Shown here: positions 33,105 to 46,824 of the stretch, in pieces
How the letters are laid out: each line of letters begins with the position of its first letter
How positions within the stretch are numbered: the stretch's first letter is position 1
Source of the DNA: Ficedula albicollis
Taxonomy: Eukaryota > Chordata > Aves > Passeriformes > Muscicapidae
NCBI RefSeq assembly: GCF_000247815.1
Contig: NC_021680.1
Location: forward strand, 5,611,090 to 5,675,089
Length of the DNA stretch: 64,000 nt
Direction of reading: 5' to 3'
Position numbers and translations under genes: made by a program
Notes under the pieces: generated by a model
The model's database searches: none
What the model saw: only the letters and a program-made list of their open reading frames with translations
Told to the model about the DNA's origin: nothing

Positions 33105-34644
33105 CAGATTTCAGCTGGTGAATGTGTAAAACACACCCCTCTGCTGGATGCCAGTTTGGGCACAATCAGCGAGGAACACACAGCAGGACATGCAGGGCTT
33201 CAAAACAAACCCATTATTTATTGCCTGACACACAAAAGACAGGCCAAGGACTCTGAAGCTCTTCGCTCCCCAGGTCCTGGTGTTGCCATTCTCCAGCGAA
33301 ATCCTGGACAGCCTCAAGAACCTGAACTGAGCATCCAGCAGCTGCTGGTCCCCACGGATGTCCCTGCTTTTTCCCCAATAACCATGCATTCCCTCTTCAT
33401 GTAGGTGATTTCCCTCTTGAATCCTCCAGCTGCTGCCATTCCCCACCTCACTGTGAGACCTCTCACTGCGATTTCACCTCTCTCCTCTTCCTGCAGGTTT
33501 CACAGCTCGGGCTCTCAGCTCAGCAATTTTCAGTGGCCTGAGCCAAGGTTAAGCACCAGAGCAGGGCTCTGTGTCCTTGTCTTTGTGCCCTTCTTGCAGG
33601 GAGGAAGTTTTGGCAGAACTCACCCAGTGAGTCACGGTTTTACTTCAGTAAGAAACACCAAGAGGAAAGGTGGACAGAAGCCATATTGTTGGAGATGTCA
33701 GAATATAAATCAAAATTATTGCACTTAAGTAGCCCAAGGAAATATACTTTAACTGTAAAGGCAAATGACTGAGAAAGTCAAATGAGATGCTAAGTGCATG
33801 AAAATGTTTACTTGAATATTAACTAGAAAAATCTTCCCCCAGGTGACATTTTAGAAAAGCAACTTAGTCCTAAAATATCATTACCCAGATCCAAATTTTT
33901 TGCTCATATTATGACCATGCTGGCTCTGAAGGTACTTAGTAAAAAATTTAAAATGTTTAACATTGCACTGTTATTCTGAATAAGTAAAACTGGATCACTG
34001 GCATGAGCCTTTATAGAAGGGTTGGGATGCCAATCTAGAAATTTTGGAAGTGAGAAACAAGTTCTGGTTTTTGGACTTGAAGGTCAGAGCTTTCTCTTTT
34101 CTTTAGGGAAGTTAAATCTCTGCCAAATATCCATATTTGGATACAAATATTATCCCTTAAAACCAATAAATTCTAGTGACAGTAAACGAAACTACCTCAG
34201 TTTCATACCTTTTTAAAAAATCTTTCTTAAGACTTTGGTTTTAATTGATAAAGGTATATTTGCATTGAGTATGTTTTCATTGTATTTTGTATTTGTTTTC
34301 ACTGCTCAACAAGGAATTATGGAAATTTAGGAGCAGAAAAAGATCCAAACTCTTAAAGATGCCTTGTAACCAAGCTGAGACACAAGATTGCAAGATAAAT
34401 GACAATTGAACAGTAGCCTGCAAAAGAACACTGAATATTTATTTTCTCTGTACAGATTAGTCTCACTGAGATGGTTGGAGTGACTGATGTGCAGTGACTG
34501 GTCTGTAGCCCAGGTTAAAAGAGCCAGACAAGGAAACCCTTTGCCTCAAGGCGGAGCAGGATTCATAAGGACATTTGTTCAGGGTGGCTGAACTTTTCTA
34601 TCCTGATTTCCAACCTCATCCATGCATATGAACTCCTCATTTGC
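33105..34644. other. Non-coding stretch with a GC-richer part at 33.1-33.7 kb
   Basis: 33105-33730 is GC-richer, with splice-acceptor-like pyrimidine tracts before CAG on the plus strand (33483-33497) and an AATAAA on the minus strand (complement of 33217-33222). These signals disagree about strand and no protein family is recognisable. 33.7-34.6 kb is AT-rich and featureless. Confidence 0.45.
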
Positions 34645-34850
34645 AGGGATGGAGCACTCCCGAGCTGGCAGGAGCTATCCTTGAATATCAACCAGCTTTC
34701 CTGGCCTTTCTTCCTCCCAGGGCCTTATCTCATTTTTGAACAGGTCAAAGTCAGCTATCCTGAGACCCAGAGTTCTAATCCTTCTTTGCTCTTTTGTCAC
34801 TCCCCTCAAGATCCTGGAATCCTTCCAGAGCTCCAGACAGGGTGTTTGAA
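34645..34850 (-). mobile_element. Probable internal CR1 fragment
   Basis: 'ggagcactcccgagctggca' followed by 'ggagctatccttgaatatca' and 'accagctttcctggcc' matches an antisense CR1 internal region, upstream of the common 3' fragment. It is diverged and has no CR1 terminus. Confidence 0.55.
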
Positions 34851-35072
34851 ACCAGGAGAGAGAATAAAGAACAAGCATAACATATTCAACTTGGAAAAAA
34901 CCCTCAGTAATTTCTCCTTCATAAATTATTTGAAAGGCCATTCACCAGTAGTAATTATGGGAGTTTAACATGTTGACCAATGGATGTGGTCGGGAAAATC
35001 TTTTTCCAAGTAGGTCAATTTTCATTTCCTTTTTCCCCTGATCACTGAGTCCCTGCTTTGGTATCAAGAGGT

Positions 35073-35260
35073 ACTTTAGTAATGAAATCATCGAGGTTGG
35101 AAAAGCCCTTTAAAATCATCAGGACAAATAATTCCCAGCGCTGCCAAGTTCACCACTGCCCCAAGCCCCCAAGTGTCACACCCACATGCTTTTTTAACAC
35201 TTCCAGGAGCAGAGATTCCATCTCCTGAGCCCCAGTGCTGTGCTGACTCATCCTTTCTTC
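35073..35260 (-). mobile_element. CR1 LINE 3' fragment, diverged
   Basis: Antisense CR1: 'aatcatcgaggttggaaaag', 'gctgccaagttcaccactgc' and 'tttaacacttccaggagcag'. Many substitutions make it one of the older copies in the window. Confidence 0.75.
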
Positions 35261-38200
35261 CTGCTGCTGTTGGATTTTTGAGCTTTATTTAGAGGTAGTG
35301 GAGTGACTCCAACTCTGACCTGTTCCCACAAAGCATCCTCATCCTCAGTGAGTTTCCTCAGCTCCATCCCAAGCCCCATGTGGAAAAACATCTCCCTTTC
35401 CTGCCTATTCCATTTGAGGAGAAAAGGGAGCAGAAAAATAAAAATAAAGCCTTAAATAAATTTACAAGGTGGACACGGAAGCTGCTTATTTTTCAATCAG
35501 AAATTTGAAGCCATCATTGCACTTCCCTCACCAGGGAGGTAAAAAAGCAATTGTTGGTGCTTTGAAATTCCGCCTGAATTCACCCTGGCTTTGTTTTTAT
35601 GGCCCTCTGAAGAATGACTCTGAGAGAGCAGGGGGGGGGGGTTACTTTTATGGTTTTCGATATATCCAAAGTGACATGGATGGTATGTGGCAGGACTGTG
35701 ATTAGAATGAAGAGTTCTGGAGACAGGGTCATCATAAAGTATTTATAACAGCAAGTTGTATATTCTCCCTGTCAGGGAACAATGGATGGGGAAGCAGTAA
35801 AGCTGAATTAAGTTAAAAATATGAAATGCCAGTTGGTGTTGAGAGTCCTTGATGCTGCTTGAATAAACAAAAGGAAGGACAAAAGTATTTGAGAAGAAAA
35901 TATCATAGTCCCAGTGACTGGTGAATTTATTCCGAATTACAAATTGCACATTTTGACCTCTATTTTTCTGGTGGTTCAGATAATCACCCTCTGAGCCTTA
36001 GTTCCCACAGGCTAAACAACTATTTTACTGAAAAAAAAAAGGTGTTGGGAGGGAGAAAAGTGAACACAAACTTTAAATGCTCCATGAAATATTCTTGTGC
36101 ATAAAAAATTAGGAAGAGTAAATGAAAAATCATGATGGAAATGACTTAAGCATTGGAGAAAATAGCCCTGCAAGATCTTAAAATATTTTACTATTTCAAG
36201 GCTAGGCAACTACACAGTAATTAAAAGTAAATATAGTGCATTAAATAATAATTCTGCAGTGGATTCCAGTGCTCTTTAGATTGTAATTACTAGAACTGCA
36301 ACATATGCTGTAGTATCTCAAATAATTGGGATAATGGCCTCAGTTATTCTCTTAGCCATTTTTAAAGCTGCTCCTATGAGACATGGAGACTTTTTTTTTT
36401 TTTAACATGCACTGTCCGTTTTCTTTGGAATATTTCTTTAGGAAAATATTTTTTAATTTTTCTTAGGAAAAGAGTATTTTTTAAAACAAAAAATAACCAA
36501 ACTTCTTGTGCTGAAGGGAATTAAGTTCCCTTTGTGTAAGAGTTTTCCCAATTTCACTCTCTAGCCTCTCTCCCTGAAATTTTAGAGGGCATGGTCACAC
36601 CAATGGGTTAAAGACATGATAAAACATGGATCTGGGAGAATACAGAGATTATCAATTTAATTACCTTGAAATATCTATTTTAACAGCTCCATTCTCATGG
36701 AAAATGGGTTTCTTGTTGCTTGCTAAGGTTTGGAATAAAAGCCTTAAAGTCTACACCAATTGGGCATTTCAAACTTCCTAGAACAATACAAATATTGCAA
36801 TCATACAATGCTGAAACAATTCAGTTATCTCAGGATTTTTCCAAATTATCTTTTAATTGAATATTTGGATAATCAAGAATGATATGCTCACGTTGATCAC
36901 TCCTCAGTGCATGATTTTGCGTATTACTTTTACTAAATATATAATATTTTCTGAATATATTTTTAACAATATTTGGGAAATACTGAGTAGGTTGAAGATA
37001 TTTGCAGGCTCACAAAAGAAGTAACCCACCCTGTAGCAAAATTTTGAAGGAGAAATGAGGTAAAAGTGTTTGGCGATTTCTAATGAATATTCAGATTTCT
37101 GTCAAAACATGTAAATCAGCAACCACAAAGTGGAAATACAGTATTATATCACAAATACACCACAAGATATTATTGCATTGACACCCCAGGCCGGATAAAA
37201 ACGCCAGTTTTGATTAAAAGCTCTTATCTAATACAGTTCAGGGAAAACACAGAGGATGACAACTCCCTCTAACCTTTGCTCACTGTGTTTGGGGGAGTCA
37301 GGGATAAGTGACACAGCTTCCTCCAGAGTGATTAGTGGAGGATCTGCAATTACACTGTGAATATACTCTGGCTTTAATTGCTGTTATTTTATTATGCTAC
37401 CAGGTATTAGATAATCTGCTTAGTTGGGAAATGTGTGTGCTTTGGACAAACTGAGTATTTTAACAGCAGTAAACTCATTAATAAGGGCAAAACTGCAGTG
37501 AAATTAATTATATACTGAACTTGTCAGGGATATCTGGTCATATTCCCTAAAATGCTTCATCTTCCAACATAAATTTTTTGTTAGAAATGGAGTCATTGAA
37601 GAAAGAAACTGCCCTGGCCAAGCAGAGAAAATGCTGAAGGAGAGAACACAAGAGAAAGGTTTTATTCTTTATACTGTCTCCAAGTGAATAATTTATCCTT
37701 AATTTTATCTTCCTGTCCTTTTTGCCTCTTAGATCTGTCCACTCCTCTCTTGCCTATTTAGACTCTTTGGAGCTGGGAGTAGCTCTTTGAACCATGAAAT
37801 TCACCCAAAACCTGTGGAATTTTGCCTTGGCTTGACGCCCAAAACTGAGAAACTGTGTCCCCAGGAAGGCTCAGAATCCTGTTTCATCAATTTTCCTTTG
37901 CCAGAAGTCTCTTTTTCAGGACTCCTTTACCAAAAATACATATATATATATATATTTTCCTTTGCTCTGACTTCCATTGGTTTCCCTTGCTCCTGGAGCT
38001 CATTGCCTTCCGTTTGCACTCCCAAGAGGGCACCTTCTCTTCCTTTTGGGAACAGATCTGTGCTTCTCCAGCAGTCATGGGGCCAGATCTCCCAGCTGCC
38101 TCTCAGTGTCCATGGCAAAGGATTGGGAATGCAGGATGCAGGATTTCTGTGCTGCCAGACAGGATTCCCCGAGGAGTTTGGTACAAAGCCTCCTCAAACC

Positions 38201-39836
38201 CTCCCAGGCTGTTTTTAGGGATAACTGGCAGTGTTCTGGCTGGTCCTATGTTCTACGTTCCTGGAAGGCTCCTGTGGTGTAACTGGAATTTTGCTGCTCG
38301 TTGCTGGAGGTGTGGGGTTACAGGCATTGAGCAGTTTTATGGGGAACAGGTCATTTAATTCATCAATCACAGCAGTGCTACCTGAGCCAGGAAAAGCTTC
38401 CCATGGAAATCAAAGATCTTATTCTGGAGCCCACGGAATCCTTAAGGTTGGAAAAGCCTTTTCCCTTCCCTGGATTGATTCCAGCACACCAAGTGTTAAA
38501 CCTCACGACTTGTTTGTTTGGTGCTCAGTCAGACATCCTAAAATTAATTATATTAAATACAATAAATTCAGTTTACATTGAGATTAAACTCGAGATCAGT
38601 GCTAATATGGTTTGAATTTGCATATTTTGTTTTGCTTTATTTATTCAGCACTACAATGAAATCCTAATGGAATTTGCCCTTCAGAAGGGCAAATGTAGAA
38701 AACACTTAATGATAGTGCAGAATTAGGATTCAAAGAAATTTTTCTCTTTTTTTTTTAGTTTATTACTACTTAGCTTGTAGATTATTAATACAGAAACTAT
38801 TCATTGTAACTTATAACAACAATTTTTATTGTTTGTAACTGGCAGCACACTGTGCTGAAAGAAAATAACCTATTGATAGTGTTTGACTTCTGCTTAATAT
38901 TTTGTAATGAAAGAGATTTCTTTCTTGAAAAATAGAACTCATTAAAAGACAAGAATTCAGGGATATTCTGGGAAAGAAATATGCATTTGTATTTAAATTA
39001 AGTTAAATTTCATTACATATTTGAAAAGACAATATATACTTAAAATACCTATAAATCACAAGCCCATAATGAATTAAAAAATACTGTTCTGTTCAACCAA
39101 GGCTTGCAAATGTATTTTATATATAAAGTATAGGAATCATCATAAATTTTCTGTAATTTGAATTAATTCCATGTGCTCTGTAATAAGCTTAGTTTAATAA
39201 TATTAATGAAATATTGGAACCAACATACCTTCTGTACACACCAAAATGCTGAGTAAACAACCAACAATAGTAGTTATTTTCAGTAATAGCTTCCAGAAGA
39301 GCTTTGTCTTATGAAAAAAATATTATTTTTGGCCAAACATGATCTGCAGGTCCAAAATAACTTCCATGTAAGATGGAGAATAAGGAATCTCTCACCCAAA
39401 AGTGGGTGACAGGATCAGTTTGCAGGCACAACTTGGGCAGTGTGTATGACATTGTAGGAAAAAAAAAAAAGAGTAAAATTAATAGCATTACTAAAAATTA
39501 ATAAACATCAATAGATATTAGCAAATTTTAATAAAATTAACAAAGATGTGTAACATTGACACTTCAATGTAATATATTGGTTCATAGTCTGAGCACTGCA
39601 GATAATTTGTTTGGAACTGTCTACCATGGATTTTTCCCTCACTGAAAAGTTATGCTGTTGTTTTTTCCCCTATAACTTTACCTTAAGCAAAAAAAAAAAA
39701 ACCCAAGAAATTTTAATTTTTGGGGGTCAAGAGCCAGAGCAAAGCAAGAGGAATCCTAATTTTTACTTCTTGTTTAACTGAAGTATTATCACTGAATTTA
39801 TATACTTTGAAAATAGTTCCACAATTTTCCCTCTCT
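35261..39836. other. Long AT-rich non-coding stretch
   Basis: About 4.6 kb without supported genes. A run of 11 G lies at 35632-35642. At 37190-37430 several GATA-type motifs (CTTATCT, GATAAG, TTAGATAATC) cluster. An AT microsatellite lies at about 37938-37956. At 38425-38515 'cacggaatccttaaggttgg' resembles a short antisense CR1 end, too weak for its own entry. Confidence 0.5.
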
Positions 39837-39902
39837 TGACAGAATCCCAGAAAGGTTTGAGTTGGAAGGGACCTTAAAGATCATCAGTTCCAACCTCCCT
39901 AT
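39837..39902 (-). mobile_element. Short CR1 3' end fragment
   Basis: 'acagaatcccagaaaggttt', 'gagttggaagggacctta' and 'aagatcatcagttccaacc' are the antisense terminal ~65 bp of CR1. Confidence 0.82.
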
Positions 39903-41881
39903 TTGGAAATGTGTTTTTAGCTTCTACTGAACTTGGTCAAAGATTATGATGATTTTTTTTTTCATGCAACTTTTTTATATTTGACTTTCTTGTGCTATTT
40001 TATTTTGGGAGTAAAGGACATACCCAGTTTTTTTGAGAATATTAAGAGATTGTGAATATTTGAAGAAATTATGGTTACAGACAACATTTTATTAAAGCCT
40101 TTTCTCTGTGCAAACACCCTGGCCAAGAAAATAAAAGTCCTTATTAGTATAGTGCAGAAACTTGTGTCCTTCACAATATGGTTTAGTGGGAATAGGAGGA
40201 TTTGGTCAAATGTTGGACTTGATGATCTTGGAGGTCCTTCCCAGCCTTAATGATTCAGTGATTAAATTATTCACATTCCAGATGGTGATGGGGTACAGCA
40301 AGATGTGACATGTTAATGACTCTAGACCTTCTTTTGGTGGAAAGAAGCGAATTAAAACATGGAACCATGACTTTCTGCAGGATATTTTAAAAGGGCAATG
40401 AGAAATACAAACAGCAAAGACATGGAAATGTTGTGCAAGGTTAATGATTTATTTCTTAATTTGTTTCTTTCAGTGGATACATTTGAGACATGAAGCTCAG
40501 CTCTAAATTTCCCAATATCATACAGGTTCCTGTAATCAGTTATTCAGCCAAACCTCCTCTTTTGCTTTGTATAGACATAATTATTCTTTATATATTTCTT
40601 TTCTCCCAGTGGATAAAACCAGCTGTAGTTTGAGCTGGTTTGTTGGCAGGTTATCCCTGATAAAGAGTGAGGGCTGGAAGAAAGTTTAGCTCCTACTGGA
40701 AATATTTATTTGCTGTTGCATTCTGATACATGATCTGGTTTCCAAAAGCTTTTATTACAGCATTTCATTTGCATTAATTACATACTCAAATTAGAAAGTA
40801 TATTTGGGCTTGTAGCAATTTGTAAAGGAAATGATGTGTTTTAATTACTGTTTGCAACTCATTGTGTGATATTTCTTTGAAGATTAATTGATCTGGAAAT
40901 AGGAGGGGTGGATGCCCTTTTTGGTCTTCCATGAGCTGTTTGAAGTCGAGGGGAAACCAGTGAAGGGAGAGGGGGAGTTTCTCCTTTCCTACTCTTCCCC
41001 AAAAATGGCAGGACCGGGGAATGGAAATGAGATACTGCACCAGACACGTGGGAAGGCAGAGAACAGCACCTGGAAACTCCAAAGTGAAATTTAACACAAC
41101 ACAGAAAGCCTGGGAAGAATCCCAGCCTGGGGGTGTGCCTGGGAGTCAGAAGCTCTCTGCAGAGATGCATCAAGCAAACAGGAGACAACAATAAACCTTA
41201 TTTTTCTCTCTTGTTTTCACAAGAGCCTCTGAGTTTGCTCTGGTTTATTACCAAAATTATTCTTCTTTTTGTTTTCCTAAAATATGATTTTTTTATATTC
41301 TAGATTTTTCTGAGTCTTGGAGGGAATTAAGCTTAAAGGAAGCTACAGACACCTTGATGGTCTAGCAGAAATGAGGGTCCTATATTTACTAAATATAGTG
41401 GTTGTCTGGAGAAAGTAACAAAACAAAGAAACAAAATCCTAATTTACTTGTTTGGTTAAAACCAGCCAAGCAAGCTCTTTCACAAGTGCATCCTTAATAA
41501 ATATTTTTATTGCAGAAGCTCCACTTCCTGTATTCCCACTGCCAAGCCAGAGGGAATGAGTCACCTTTTCCTCAAAGGCACTACTGGGCAACATAAAAAC
41601 TCTGATTGGATCCAGGATATTTGGGTATTGATATTGCCCACAACAGGTACCACTCAGGAAAATAATACCATTAATGAGCTTCCTGTAAAACAAAAACAAC
41701 AACAAAAAAAAAGAAATTGTTTTTGGTTTTGCTGAGAATAAATACTAATACCTCAGTTAAGGATACCTCTTAACCCCCTTCTCTGCCATTAATTTAGTCT
41801 GCATGTGTGGGGAATTTTTATAGTATTTATCACCTAATCTCTATTACCCGCCTCATGGCAAAAAAAATCATTATATTCCTA
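39903..41881. other. AT-rich stretch with one CR1 tail
   Basis: No gene recognised. At 40205-40262 'ttggacttgatgatcttgga' and 'ggtccttcccagcc' form a short sense CR1 3' terminus of the 'gatgatcttggagg' type. Confidence 0.6.
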
Positions 41882-42017
41882 TTTCTTGGTAAGTTAGTTT
41901 TCCTATTTCATCAACCCTTGCACTTGGATTTCTAAATTGTGCAACCCAGTTTCTTGGTAATTTAGTTTTTCTATTGCATCAACAATTATATTTGGATTTT
42001 TAAATTATATAACCCAG
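41882..42017. repeat. Two-copy tandem duplication, 68-bp unit
   Basis: Copies at 41882-41949 and 41950-42017 share 'tttcttggtaa', 'catcaac' and 'ttggattt'. They differ at roughly ten positions, making this an older duplication than most others here. Confidence 0.88.
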
Positions 42018-42049
42018 CGCACGAGTACCCTCAACAGCCAAACTGCTGC

Positions 42050-42289
42050 ACCCCAGGGAGTGGCTGCAGCTGGGCCAGGGCAGGGTCAGGCTGGAGATCA
42101 GGGAAAGGTTCTTCCCCAGAGGGTGTTTGGAGCTGACCAGGCTCCCTGGGAATGGGCACAGAGCTCCAGGAGAGTTTGGACAGCACTCCCAGGGATGCAC
42201 AGGGTGGGATTGTTGGGGTGTCTGTGCAGACACAGGGTTGGACTCCATTATCCCTGTGGGTCCCTTCCAGCTCAGGATATGGAACTCTG
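42050..42289 (+). mobile_element. CR1 LINE 3' fragment
   Basis: Sense CR1 of the subfamily seen at 32688, with 'gagtggctgcagctgggcc', 'ggttcttccccagagggtg' and 'cactcccagggatgcacag'. It ends 'ggatatggaactctg'. A short deletion removes the 'gccccgaggctgca' segment. Confidence 0.9.
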
Positions 42290-42687
42290 TAACACAAATG
42301 AGAACAAGTACACTGTAAATTATTTCTGAAAAGCACTCAGAAAGTCTTTCAAGTAAAATCAACAGACTTTAGCACAGACAGGCTAAAATACAACACATTT
42401 CTAACATCAAATGCTACTACTGTAAAAAGAAATAGTCACCACATGCTACCTCCCCAGAATTATCTTATTTATTCCCTGGATTGGCAGGAAATTCTGTTTA
42501 GACGATATTAATTGGAAATGTGAGGCTGTCCCCAGAATTAACTCACGCCTTTGGCATCATTGTTCCTCTTGTTTCCTCAGATAATTAATTCTTTTCTCTG
42601 GCATACAGAATACAGTGCCAAAGACACTTAACTATATCAGAAGAACACATCTCTCTATGGTTTTTATCTTCTTCTTTTTTTTTTTTT

Positions 42688-42697
<10 letters not shown>

Positions 42698-42718
<21 letters not shown>
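42698..42718. other. 21-base G run between T runs
   Basis: 21 G between 23 T and 20 T. This is the shortest member of the G-run set. It could be real low-complexity sequence or the same base-calling artefact as the longer runs. Confidence 0.6.
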
Positions 42719-45414
42719 TTTTTTTTTTTTTTTTTTTTACATTATTGTGCTGAACATGGATCAGGACTTGATGAGATAACACACAAACGTCATCCCAGTA
42801 AGAAACTGCTGAGACTGCACTGAAAAATATAAGGTAACATACCTAAAAAATTCTGAGGTAATGATGTTTTCTTTTTATTCAACAGATACCAAAACAAAGT
42901 TCTATATTCAGCACAGTAAATATTGATTAAAACATCTTATTTAAATTTCAAATGAAATTAGGTGTAATTGTAATGTTTGATAGTGGAATTTGGTGTGCGG
43001 GAATCAGAAAATTCACAAGTGAATCTATGGAATAATGATTTTGTCTAGAAATATTAGTACTAATAAGCACTGAATGAACAATTTTGTCTGCAGCATTAAG
43101 TATTCTGAGAAATAAATGCAGAATATTTTGGTGAAAAGGTCACAGTGAGTAGCTCCAATAAACTATTTTATTATTTGTCTGACACCCTATGATGTAATAC
43201 ACTGAATGAAATATTAAAAACTTTTCATTTATATGGTGATATCTTTAGACTCCTAGACTATTTCTCAAGATAGTCATCAAAGGATTGAAGAAATGAATTA
43301 TGGAAATCAAAAAGAAAAAAGGAAAAGTGGGTTGCCACTGCAAAGATCATGTGGTAAGTTGAGTCACTAAATCATTTTATCTCAGGATTAAACTCAGCCT
43401 TCTAGACTGCCAGGAAAAACTTCCCTGCTTTCAAACTTCTGCTGTAACACAAATCTTTATATGGTAATTTTTTGTTTAATCAGTTAGATAAGTCTGCAAC
43501 AGAATATTTAATAAATTTATTTCTGTGGAACTTTTTTTCTTCCTTTTTGAAAAAGTGTTATGGGAGTCATAGAAACAAAACAAATAATAATGTCAGTGGA
43601 CTGAATGATCTCCAGAGGCCCCTTCCAACCCCAGCCAGTCTGGGATTCTCTGATTGGAGCTGAGCAAAAAATGTTGTATTCATCATTCAATTATTAAATT
43701 AAAAATAAAGTCAGTCATGTTCACATCACCTGAAATTAAGTTCCTCAAGCATCTGAGGGAGAAATTAATGTAGCTGCAAATTATTCTGATAATTGCACTG
43801 GAAAAGGGGAAGTATACTTAAAATTTTAATTTCACATTTATGGTTTTCAGTAACTTCACCTAGGCAGGCAAACATATGCAAAAAGATGTGCCTGTGGTAA
43901 CAACAGATTTGATTGTGCAGAAAATTACATAAAACCTCATAATTGTTGTTCACACTTGTCTTTTCACAGAGAAGAAAAAAAGTAGAAATATTAGGTAGAA
44001 ATATTGAAATTGTCTATGGAAGAGCAGTAAGGATGAAGGCAGAGGCAATCTGGATCTGTCTTATATTTTTGAATTTATTAAGATTTTAAAAGTTCCTAAT
44101 TTTTATCTGTTTGTTTGTTTGTTTGTTGGATTTAACATCAATGTCTGTCTTTTGCCCCACACCAGTGTAGTCCTTGCAGTAGATTTGGTGATGGAACGCA
44201 CTACACAGAATGGATTGTCTGGGAGATGTTTTTAAGCAAAAAGAGATGAAAACAAAAGAGATAACTAAGAAATAAACTTCTATACAGTTGTGGCTCATTG
44301 GTAAAGCTATTACAGTTCAGTGAGATTGAAAATAAGCAAATAGTTCAGTCTGGGAATTCAGTATTTCATGCTGATTTTTCTGACAGAGACTCATAACCTG
44401 GTATCAGGAAAAACAAACAAAAAACAAACAAACAAACAAAAAAAACCCAAACCCAAACAAACAAACAAACAAAAAACCGAAACCCAAATCCAAACAAACA
44501 AACCCAAAAATAACCCACAAAAATTCCCCCACAACACAGGAAGATGGTTCTAGCACATTTCCAATCAGATGATGTTTAAACCTGTACTCAGCATTAGAGC
44601 ACAGGATTAATTGTGTTTATTCTTCATATGGAAAGTCTTGTTTTAATCCTCTTACAGTCTCAGGCTAAAACAAAGGTTTTGAATGTTACTCCTGTAGGTT
44701 TTGTCAGGCCTATGTATTTCACTGCAACACAAGTGGAGTCTAACAAGGGTGGGGAATTTTTAATTCTCGAGTGCACCCCAGTCCAGGAATAAAACCTATT
44801 CCCTAATTAAATGCAGCAAATAAATATTTTTCTTTTTAATAATTAATTAATTTAATAAATACATTTCTTTGCTGTTCATATGCTTCAGAAAATTGTTTCA
44901 GGAAAGAAATTCACAGTCCAACTGAGCACACTTCTCAGCTTTGGTACAGCTCATGGAAGTTTTAATGGGGTGCTAAAACCACCATGGCCCCAAATATATT
45001 CCTGCAAGAAGCCCATCTAATGGAGGACCTTGAGGTCTAAAATGCCCAAAATTCAAATTTGTTTACAGTTACAGGAGAAAAGCCATTTGGCACAACAAGC
45101 CTGCACTTTCAGCTTTATTAATCTCAGCCTCCTCCCTACTTCTTCCCTGCATCCTTCAATTAATTCCCTGTACAAATAACTGGTTGTCTTGAACTAATTT
45201 TTTATTTTCTCTTTAATGGCTTTATGGAAGCACTTTGCATGTATTAAGGAGAGAGAGGAAGTGTGAATGCTTTGGGAATGGCATGTGGGTTTGGCCACAG
45301 AAAGCTGTTATTTTAATGGAGTTCTTGTGGTTACAGACACAGGAATCACTGTCACCACCCTGGCGTTCAAATGATACCTCTGAAACAAAGTCTTTATCTC
45401 CTGGCTGCAGGGGA

Positions 45415-45577
45415 GATTTAGATTTGTATTATTATTAGTATTATTATTATTTTTATTTAATACAAACTTTGCACTTCATCCCAGTTGAAATCATCAAGAT
45501 TTAGATTTGTATTATTAGTATTATTATTATTATTATTATTTAATACAAACTTTGCACTTCATCCCAGTTGAAATCAT
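45415..45577. repeat. Two-copy tandem duplication, ~83-bp unit
   Basis: Copies at 45415-45497 and 45498-45577 share 'gatttagatttgtattatta', a TTA microsatellite of different length, and 'actttgcacttcatcccag'. Confidence 0.92.
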
Positions 45578-46366
45578 CTCCATCTACCACATGAGAACCC
45601 TTAGTTAGAAGCTTATTAATTGATTATCTCACTAATTAGACTCTGATTGCTGTTGTACAGCTTCAAATTAATTTTAAAGTGCTTAAATTTAAAAAAAATA
45701 CACACAGATTGCATCTATTGCAGCTTTGAATACAAATATAATAGCAAGAGATATGAATGACAATTACCAGTTTAATTAGCCTTCAGCACAGAAAGAAATG
45801 GAGACATAACAAATTGGGCACCAAAATGGTCCTGTTTGGTGTATTGGTGGTGGCATCTGGGGATAATTTGGAATATATGGGAAGAAGGCTGTGGTGAATT
45901 TGGTTTGTCTCCCTGTCAACGAGTTGTTCCCTCGTTTGCTTCATTTGCTAAAAGCCTGTGTGTTCAGAATCCTAACACACCCTTAGTCATTATTTTTTTA
46001 TTTGGCTTAGGAGATAACTGCAGCTTTCTTATTAAAATGCTTTCTCTAAAGGAAATATTCACAATAGTCTGATTGCAGTAGGGCTGCTCCCAAAAGAAAT
46101 TTAGAAGAGCGATTTACTAGACTGTGAAATACATTTTAATTTAAATTTTAGAAGAGCCTGTTTCTCTGTCATGAGCAAACATAGTCCCATAGGGAAGAGC
46201 TGTGATGTCACAGCATCCCAGATATTGCAGTTTGCCTGTATGTGTGTCTTCAGCTATATATAAAGAAATGCATAAAGAGAAGAATTCCTGAATTGGAAGA
46301 TTTCCTTAAAGAACCATGCTGGAGATTGGAGGAGGGACTGGCTATTACATCCCAGAGTGCACAAAC

Positions 46367-46533
46367 AGAATCCCAGAACGGTTTGGGTGGGAAGGAACCT
46401 TAAAGCTCAAAAAGTGCCACTCCCTGCCATGGGCAGGGACACCTTCCACTAGCCCAGGTTGCTCCAAGTCCTGTCCAACCTGATCTTGGACTTCTCCAGG
46501 GATGCAGGGGCAGCCACAGCTTCTCTGGGCAAC
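46367..46533 (-). mobile_element. CR1 LINE 3' fragment
   Basis: Antisense CR1 with 'ggtttgggtgggaaggaacc', 'tgccatgggcagggacacc' and 'cagccacagcttctctgggc'. It lies about 290 bp from an oppositely oriented CR1. Confidence 0.92.
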
Positions 46534-46824
46534 ATGAAATTTGCTTAAAAGTGTTGATTAACCTGGCACTGATTTTGATCTTCAGAAATACTTCAGCTTC
46601 ACAGAAGTAAGATTCTTCTGATCCTTAACCCTGATGACTCCCACTCTGGATTCTGAGACTCCTGTGGGAATGTTTCACCGACAGCTCCTCCAGATGTGCC
46701 TGTGAGGAGGGGCACAGAACTTTCATGGTTGAAAACTCCACCATACACCATGATTGGAATTTGGGTGCAGAACATTTGCTAACACATTTTTTTTCTTTTT
46801 TTCTTTTTTTTTTTACATGTTGAT

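Larger units (their letters stand above)
42290..46366. other. Long non-coding stretch with simple repeats
   Basis: No gene recognised. Contains T23-G21-T20 at 42675-42738, AAAC-type A-rich DNA at about 44409-44515, a short sense CR1 tail at 43592-43656 ('gatctccagaggccccttcc'), and a two-copy duplication of about 83 bp at 45415-45577. Confidence 0.55.

Noticed and set aside
32568..33165. Frames of 100-174 codons on both strands
   Set aside because: They lie in the untranslated 3' region of a CR1 element. The repeated peptide comes from its internal 110-bp duplication.
37787..38358. Overlapping frames of 143 and 167 codons at 37.8-38.4 kb
   Set aside because: They are in different frames, contain an AT microsatellite translated as Ile-Tyr repeats, and show no domain or splice structure.
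44400..44520. A-rich AAAC repeat as a processed-gene tail
   Set aside because: No upstream gene-like sequence and the tract is regularly interrupted by C. It is a simple repeat.
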